DNA of 12,199 nt from CAVOBC01 sp963693635 (GTDB lineage: Bacteria; Pseudomonadota; Gammaproteobacteria; Pseudomonadales; Azotimanducaceae): positions 1-12,199 of the forward strand of contig CAVOBC010000122.1 of assembly GCA_963693635.1 (NCBI GenBank), given 5' to 3'. The notes beneath the pieces were generated by a model. That model saw only the letters and a list, made by a program, of their open reading frames with translations. It searched no databases and was not told where the DNA came from. Both the position numbers and the translations under genes were made by a program. Positions 7,130 to 12,199 of this stretch are shown in pieces; positions within the stretch are counted from its first letter, which is position 1; every line of letters starts with the position of its first letter.

Positions 7130-7160
7130 CGCGCGCCTTAACGAGGGGCCAAAAGAAAAA

Positions 7161-8084
7161 ATGATCTATCAGCGCACGCTCAAGAACATCATTCGTGGCA
7201 CTGGTGTCGGCCTACATACCGGACAAAAAATCTACCTGACATTACGGCCCGCCCCTGCGGATACCGGGATTGTGTTTATTCGCGTTGATCTTGAGCCGCA
7301 GATTGAGATTCCTGCGCTTACCGAGAATGTCGTCGACACGACGCTCGCGACAACGATTGCCAAAGACGGCCAGCGAGTGTCGACGGTTGAACACCTGATG
7401 TCGGCCTTCGCCGGCCTGGGTGTCGACAACGCGTACGTTGAGGTCAGTGGCCCGGAGATACCGACGATGGATGGCAGCGCCGCCACCTTCGTTTTCCTGA
7501 TCCAGTCCGCGGGCCTTGAAGAACAGCGGACAGCCAAGAAGTATATTCGCATCAAGAAGCAGATTGACGTCTGCGGACCTGACGGCGAGCGTTGGGCAAA
7601 TCAGGCCGCATGCCTCAAGCCCTTTGAAGGCTTCAAGGTGACTCACACGATCGTCTATGACAACCCGGTGATCAAAGAGCAAAGCCTGACGGTCGATTTT
7701 TCAACAACCTCGTTCGTCAAGGAAGTGAGTCGGGCGCGGACGTTCGGCCTCATGGAAGAATTCGATTATCTGCGAGAGCAGAACCTGATTCAGGGTGGCA
7801 GTCTCGACAATGCCGTGGTGGTCGACGACTACCGGATTCTGAACGATGATGGCCTGCGACATGAAGATGAGTTTGTCAGACACAAGATTCTCGATGCGAT
7901 CGGCGATCTCTACGTTCTGGGCCATGGCCTGATCGGCGAGTTTATCGGCAGCAAGTCTGGCCACGCGGCGCACCATGCTTTGCGCGAGGAGTTGATGGCG
8001 AACCCGGATGCCTGGGAATACGTCTCGTTTGTCGAGCCCGATTCTGCGCCAATCTCCTACACCAGCGCGGTCCTGGCCGACTAA
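7161..8084 (+). CDS. lpxC: UDP-3-O-acyl-N-acetylglucosamine deacetylase LpxC
   Basis: LpxC is the cytoplasmic zinc hydrolase that removes acetate from UDP-3-O-acyl-GlcNAc, the committed step of lipid A synthesis. The 307-residue product (E. coli 305) begins MIYQRTLKNIIRGTGVGLHTG and has the typical two-domain repeat. STVEHL places the zinc ligand at His78, with Glu77 as the likely catalytic base. RHEDEFVRHKILDAIGD carries zinc ligands His241 and Asp245, and KSGHAAHH carries catalytic His268. MDGSAA and SRARTFG are also family hallmarks. Around residues 139-155 (segment CGPDGERWANQAACL) it is about six residues longer than E. coli LpxC and has two Cys. The ATG at 7161 gives the expected N-terminus; GAGGGG (7143-7148) is 12 bases upstream, rather far. 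An in-frame upstream extension to 7014 has no family support. lpxC after ftsZ is the usual gammaproteobacterial order, but the 575-base gap is long. Confidence 0.97.
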   Translation: MIYQRTLKNIIRGTGVGLHTGQKIYLTLRPAPADTGIVFIRVDLEPQIEIPALTENVVDTTLATTIAKDGQRVSTVEHLMSAFAGLGVDNAYVEVSGPEIPTMDGSAATFVFLIQSAGLEEQRTAKKYIRIKKQIDVCGPDGERWANQAACLKPFEGFKVTHTIVYDNPVIKEQSLTVDFSTTSFVKEVSRARTFGLMEEFDYLREQNLIQGGSLDNAVVVDDYRILNDDGLRHEDEFVRHKILDAIGDLYVLGHGLIGEFIGSKSGHAAHHALREELMANPDAWEYVSFVEPDSAPISYTSAVLAD

Positions 8085-8179
8085 CGTTGACACTGCGGTC
8101 ATGCGCGACATGGCGCGGACACGTATTCAGTAAAAACCTGTTCCATTGCGTTTCAGTCGTGGCCCGCAGTGGGTCATTT

Positions 8180-8234
8180 GGCCGGGCAACGCCCGCTGCA
8201 CCCTGACCGGCCCTTGGCCACTTTCCCGGTTTTT
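8180..8234 (+). terminator. candidate Rho-independent terminator after lpxC
   Basis: ACCGG (8206-8210) can pair with CCGGT (8226-8230), the latter running into TTTTT (8230-8234), a terminator-like layout for rightward transcripts. The loop of 15 is large, though GGCC-ctt-GGCC inside could fold partly. Upstream, CGGGC-aac-GCCCG (8183-8195) is a tight perfect hairpin. GGCCGG (8180-8185) and CCGGCC (8207-8212) offer a competing stem. This lies between the convergent ends of lpxC and the leftward DUF721 gene, where a terminator is expected. The minus strand has no T-run after these stems. Confidence 0.45.
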
Positions 8235-8244
8235 CTGTTGCTTT

Positions 8245-8817
8245 CTACTCGCTTTCGTCTGAACCGTGCTGCGCTAGTCGGTTGAGGGCTTGGCGCAACT
8301 CTGCATCTTCGATATATTCGGCTGTGGCTGAAATGTGCTCAGCGTTTTCGCGGGATAACGTGCGGTTGAATACGGGTTGGTGGGGGCGTGGAGATCCCTT
8401 TGGCGGCCGTACCTGTAGTTTTATCTGGTGCAAACCGCGCAGCAGTTTCTCGCCCGCGAGGGCCTGTTGAAGTTGGCGCAGGCTGTACCGCAGACGCGTT
8501 GCAGTGGCAGCATCGGTCACGATAAGCGTGAGGACGCCGTCTTTGAAGCTGCCTGCGTCCACCGCATCGGGGCTTCCCGGAGGACGGGTCAAAGCGGTCC
8601 AGTCGGACGCGTTAGACGATGTTGCGCGAGTTGTTGACGCTGCGCCCGTGATTGAGGGTCTGGAAGTCATGGATGATGCGTCGGCGGGCGCCGCTGATGG
8701 GGGAAAGTAGCGATGGATAAGCGCCTGAATTTGTTGATGGTCACGACTCTTGACGAAGAGATCGTGCAACGTGCTCGAGGGATTCTCGAAAATCTGTCCA
8801 GGTCGTCGAATGGCCAT
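8245..8817 (-). CDS. DUF721 / DciA-like protein (probable replicative helicase loader)
   Basis: DUF721 proteins include DciA, which loads the DnaB helicase in bacteria lacking DnaC. The core is recognisable as DGVLTLIVTDAATATRLRY, then QLQQAL, LRGLHQIKLQVRP, and a C-terminal helix pair ending AEYIEDAELRQALNRLAQH. The N-terminal helix (LHDLFVKSRDHQQIQALIHRYFPP) also fits. Between FPP and SFKDGVL lie about 50 residues rich in Ser, Thr, Ala and Pro, where other members as I recall them have roughly a dozen. The start is uncertain: ATG 8817 (190 residues) is taken here, while GTG 8847 would add ten residues. Neither has a clear Shine-Dalgarno. The gene is the only one on the minus strand, convergent with lpxC and divergent from the M23 gene. 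This neighbourhood (lpxC-DUF721-M23-secA) is shared with pseudomonads as I recall it. Family call is fairly sure; function is inferred. Confidence 0.8.
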   Translation of the reverse strand: MAIRRPGQIFENPSSTLHDLFVKSRDHQQIQALIHRYFPPSAAPADASSMTSRPSITGAASTTRATSSNASDWTALTRPPGSPDAVDAGSFKDGVLTLIVTDAATATRLRYSLRQLQQALAGEKLLRGLHQIKLQVRPPKGSPRPHQPVFNRTLSRENAEHISATAEYIEDAELRQALNRLAQHGSDESE

Positions 8818-8871
8818 CGTGTCCGCGCGGTTTTGCCGAATGAGCACATCTTAGCGGCTGTCAGGGGACCA

Positions 8872-8905
8872 TTGCATTGTACGGGCAGACCCGGAGACAA
8901 TGTGA
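8872..8905. promoter_or_regulatory. divergent promoter region with inverted repeat between dciA-like and M23 genes
   Basis: CATTGT (8875-8880) and ACAATG (8897-8902) form an inverted repeat around a nested stem CGGG-caga-CCCG (8882-8893). Rightward, TTGCAT (8872-8877), 18 bases, then GACAAT (8896-8901) could be -35/-10 for the M23 gene. Leftward, TACAAT (complement of 8876-8881) could be the -10 for the DUF721 gene, with only a poor -35 near 8899-8905. The two promoters would overlap and could not be occupied at once. The dyad is directly visible; promoter use is inferred. Confidence 0.35.
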
Positions 8906-8966
8906 CCTCGTGGACGCACGCGATTCGTTGGGTTAGCGGCCTTACTGGCCTGCCAAGAACAAAAAA

Positions 8967-9890
8967 ATGAAATTCATCCTGATCGACAGCCGCAGCGGGA
9001 AATCTCGCTCCTTTTCTGCCAATGGTCTGGTGATTTCGCTGGCTGTTGCAGGGTTGATTGGCATTCCCGCTGTGACCGGTATCGTCGGGTACGACCGCGG
9101 CATTGAGGTCGCGGGTATCTCGCCGGAACGCGTCGCGCGTTGGCAAGACGAACTCGATATCCAGCGACAACAGGTGACTGAGACCCGGGCCCGGGCGGCG
9201 GAGACGCTGCAGGCGTCGACACTGCGCCTTGCGAAACTGCAAGCCCGGATCGTGCGGCTGGACGCTCTGGGCGAGCGGCTTACGAGCGTTGGCAAGCTGG
9301 ATCAGGGCGAGTTCGACTTCTCGAGCGAACCTGCCGTAGGCGGCCCCGGCAGCCTTGAGTCGAGTGAACCCTATGAAGTGCAGGACTTCATCGCGGTCCT
9401 CGACCGCCTTGCAGGCGATATCGATGACCGCGAGCAACAGTTATCCGTCCTTGAGATGCTGCTCGCAGACCGGAAGATCCAAAGCGATGTGTTCATCGCG
9501 GGACGGCCGATTGACAAGGGCTGGATGTCCTCCCACTTCGGCAAGCGCACGGACCCCATAACCGGGCGAAAAGCCTGGCATAACGGGGTCGATTTTGCCG
9601 GACAGGAGGGCGACGACATCAAGACCGTTGCTGCCGGCGTCGTGGTGCACTCGGGGTCGCGCAACGGTTACGGCAAGATGGTCGAAGTCAACCATGGTGG
9701 TGGGTTCTCGACGCGCTATGGCCACCAGAAGACCCTGCTGGTCAAAGTGGGTGACATTGTCAAGAAAGGACAGATTGTCGGCTTGATGGGCTCAAGCGGT
9801 CGTTCGACCGGCCCTCATGTTCATTTTGAGGTGTACAAGAACGGTCGAATAGTTGATCCGTCGTCGTACATTCATCGCGCCGCGAGGTGA
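8967..9890 (+). CDS. M23-family (LytM-domain) peptidoglycan endopeptidase, membrane-anchored
   Basis: M23 metallopeptidases cut peptide cross-links in peptidoglycan, or act as amidase activators when degenerate. The 307-residue product has a short basic N-terminus and a hydrophobic segment at about residues 21-41, likely an uncleaved anchor or signal. A helical, Gln/Glu/Arg/Ala-rich, probably coiled-coil region follows (about 54-110), then an acidic linker, a second short helix region (136-170) and the M23 domain (about 180-300). The active-site set is complete: HNGVD gives His205 and Asp209, YGHQ gives His253, and GPHVHFE gives His284 and His286. It is therefore probably an active zinc enzyme, unlike EnvC or NlpD. 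ATG 8967 is preceded by an A-run with no good Shine-Dalgarno. It sits 118 bases before secA, where enterobacteria have secM. The division-cluster location suggests a septal or growth role; I cannot assign a specific name. Confidence 0.9.
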   Translation: MKFILIDSRSGKSRSFSANGLVISLAVAGLIGIPAVTGIVGYDRGIEVAGISPERVARWQDELDIQRQQVTETRARAAETLQASTLRLAKLQARIVRLDALGERLTSVGKLDQGEFDFSSEPAVGGPGSLESSEPYEVQDFIAVLDRLAGDIDDREQQLSVLEMLLADRKIQSDVFIAGRPIDKGWMSSHFGKRTDPITGRKAWHNGVDFAGQEGDDIKTVAAGVVVHSGSRNGYGKMVEVNHGGGFSTRYGHQKTLLVKVGDIVKKGQIVGLMGSSGRSTGPHVHFEVYKNGRIVDPSSYIHRAAR

Positions 9891-9957
9891 CTTGCTGACC
9901 CGCGAGACCCTCGCCGTTTCGCAGTTCTCGAGAGCGGATACCGCCTTCGCTCGTACG

Positions 9958-9980
9958 CTGGTCGATTGACCGGTCTTTCT
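9958..9980 (+). terminator. hairpin with pyrimidine tail in the M23-secA gap
   Basis: CTGGTC-gatt-GACCGG (9958-9973) forms a 6-bp stem including one G-U pair, followed by TCTTTCT. It could be a weak terminator or an attenuator ahead of secA. A second, A/T-rich stem TTTCT-gtc-AGAAG (9976-9988) precedes TTTTTG. Both lie within 50 bases of the secA ATG, so stems could also affect ribosome access. No SecM-like leader peptide gene is present in the 118-base gap. Confidence 0.35.
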
Positions 9981-10008
9981 GTCAGAAGTTTTTGAGAATT
10001 CCCACACC

Positions 10009-12199
<2,191 letters not shown>

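Noticed and set aside
7014..7160. N-terminal extension of LpxC by 49 codons
   Set aside because: It covers the likely promoter and has no counterpart in LpxC; ATG 7161 gives the standard N-terminus and length.
8088..8093. Perfect TTGACA -35 hexamer just after lpxC
   Set aside because: No -10-like sequence at 16-18 bases, and the only gene downstream runs in the opposite direction.
9966..9994. TTGACC as a -35 for secA
   Set aside because: The hexamer at 17 bases is TTTTTG, a poor -10, and TTGACC lies inside a hairpin; not enough to call a promoter.

Overview
The window is a contiguous piece of the division and cell wall (dcw) cluster of a Gram-negative bacterium, running into the envelope and secretion genes that often follow it. 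Left to right on the + strand it holds the 3' two thirds of murD, then ftsW, murC, ftsQ, ftsA, ftsZ, a 575-base gap, lpxC, a leftward DUF721/DciA-like gene, a rightward M23 peptidase gene, and the first 730 codons of secA. LpxC implies an LPS-bearing outer membrane. The order ftsQ-ftsA-ftsZ-lpxC-DUF721-M23-secA and the FtsZ tail ending in VPAFLRRQAD point to Gammaproteobacteria. Base composition is moderately GC-rich by eye. I cannot name a genus; a marine or environmental lineage is only a guess.

Layout. Positions 1-5357 form one very tight rightward block. Its four gene junctions (murD/ftsW, ftsW/murC, murC/ftsQ, ftsQ/ftsA) are all 4-base stop/start overlaps of the form NTGA, so the genes are probably co-transcribed and translationally coupled. 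FtsZ follows after 79 bases that can fold into two hairpins and end in a very good Shine-Dalgarno. A 575-base gene-free stretch with odd composition (a G/T-rich, A-poor segment and short tandem repeats) separates ftsZ from lpxC. lpxC appears to have its own extended -10 promoter and a possible terminator. The DciA-like gene and the M23 gene diverge from a 119- to 149-base region with a dyad and overlapping promoter-like boxes. secA follows the M23 gene after 118 bases.

How the genes work together. MurD and MurC make cytoplasmic UDP-MurNAc-peptide precursors. FtsW polymerises lipid II at the septum. FtsQ, FtsA and FtsZ are divisome scaffold, membrane anchor and ring. LpxC commits precursor to lipid A. 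The M23 protein is probably a periplasmic peptidoglycan hydrolase or an activator of one. SecA drives export of envelope proteins. The DUF721 protein probably belongs to replication (helicase loading).

What is unusual. murG is missing from its usual place between ftsW and murC, and murB and ddl are missing between murC and ftsQ, with no remnant DNA at either junction. Other points are the ftsZ-lpxC gap, a low-complexity insert in the DUF721 protein, an FtsQ with almost no cytoplasmic tail, and the dyad in the divergent promoter region. I see no mobile element, CRISPR array, rRNA or tRNA, and no clearly new multi-gene system. This is core genome with local rearrangement.
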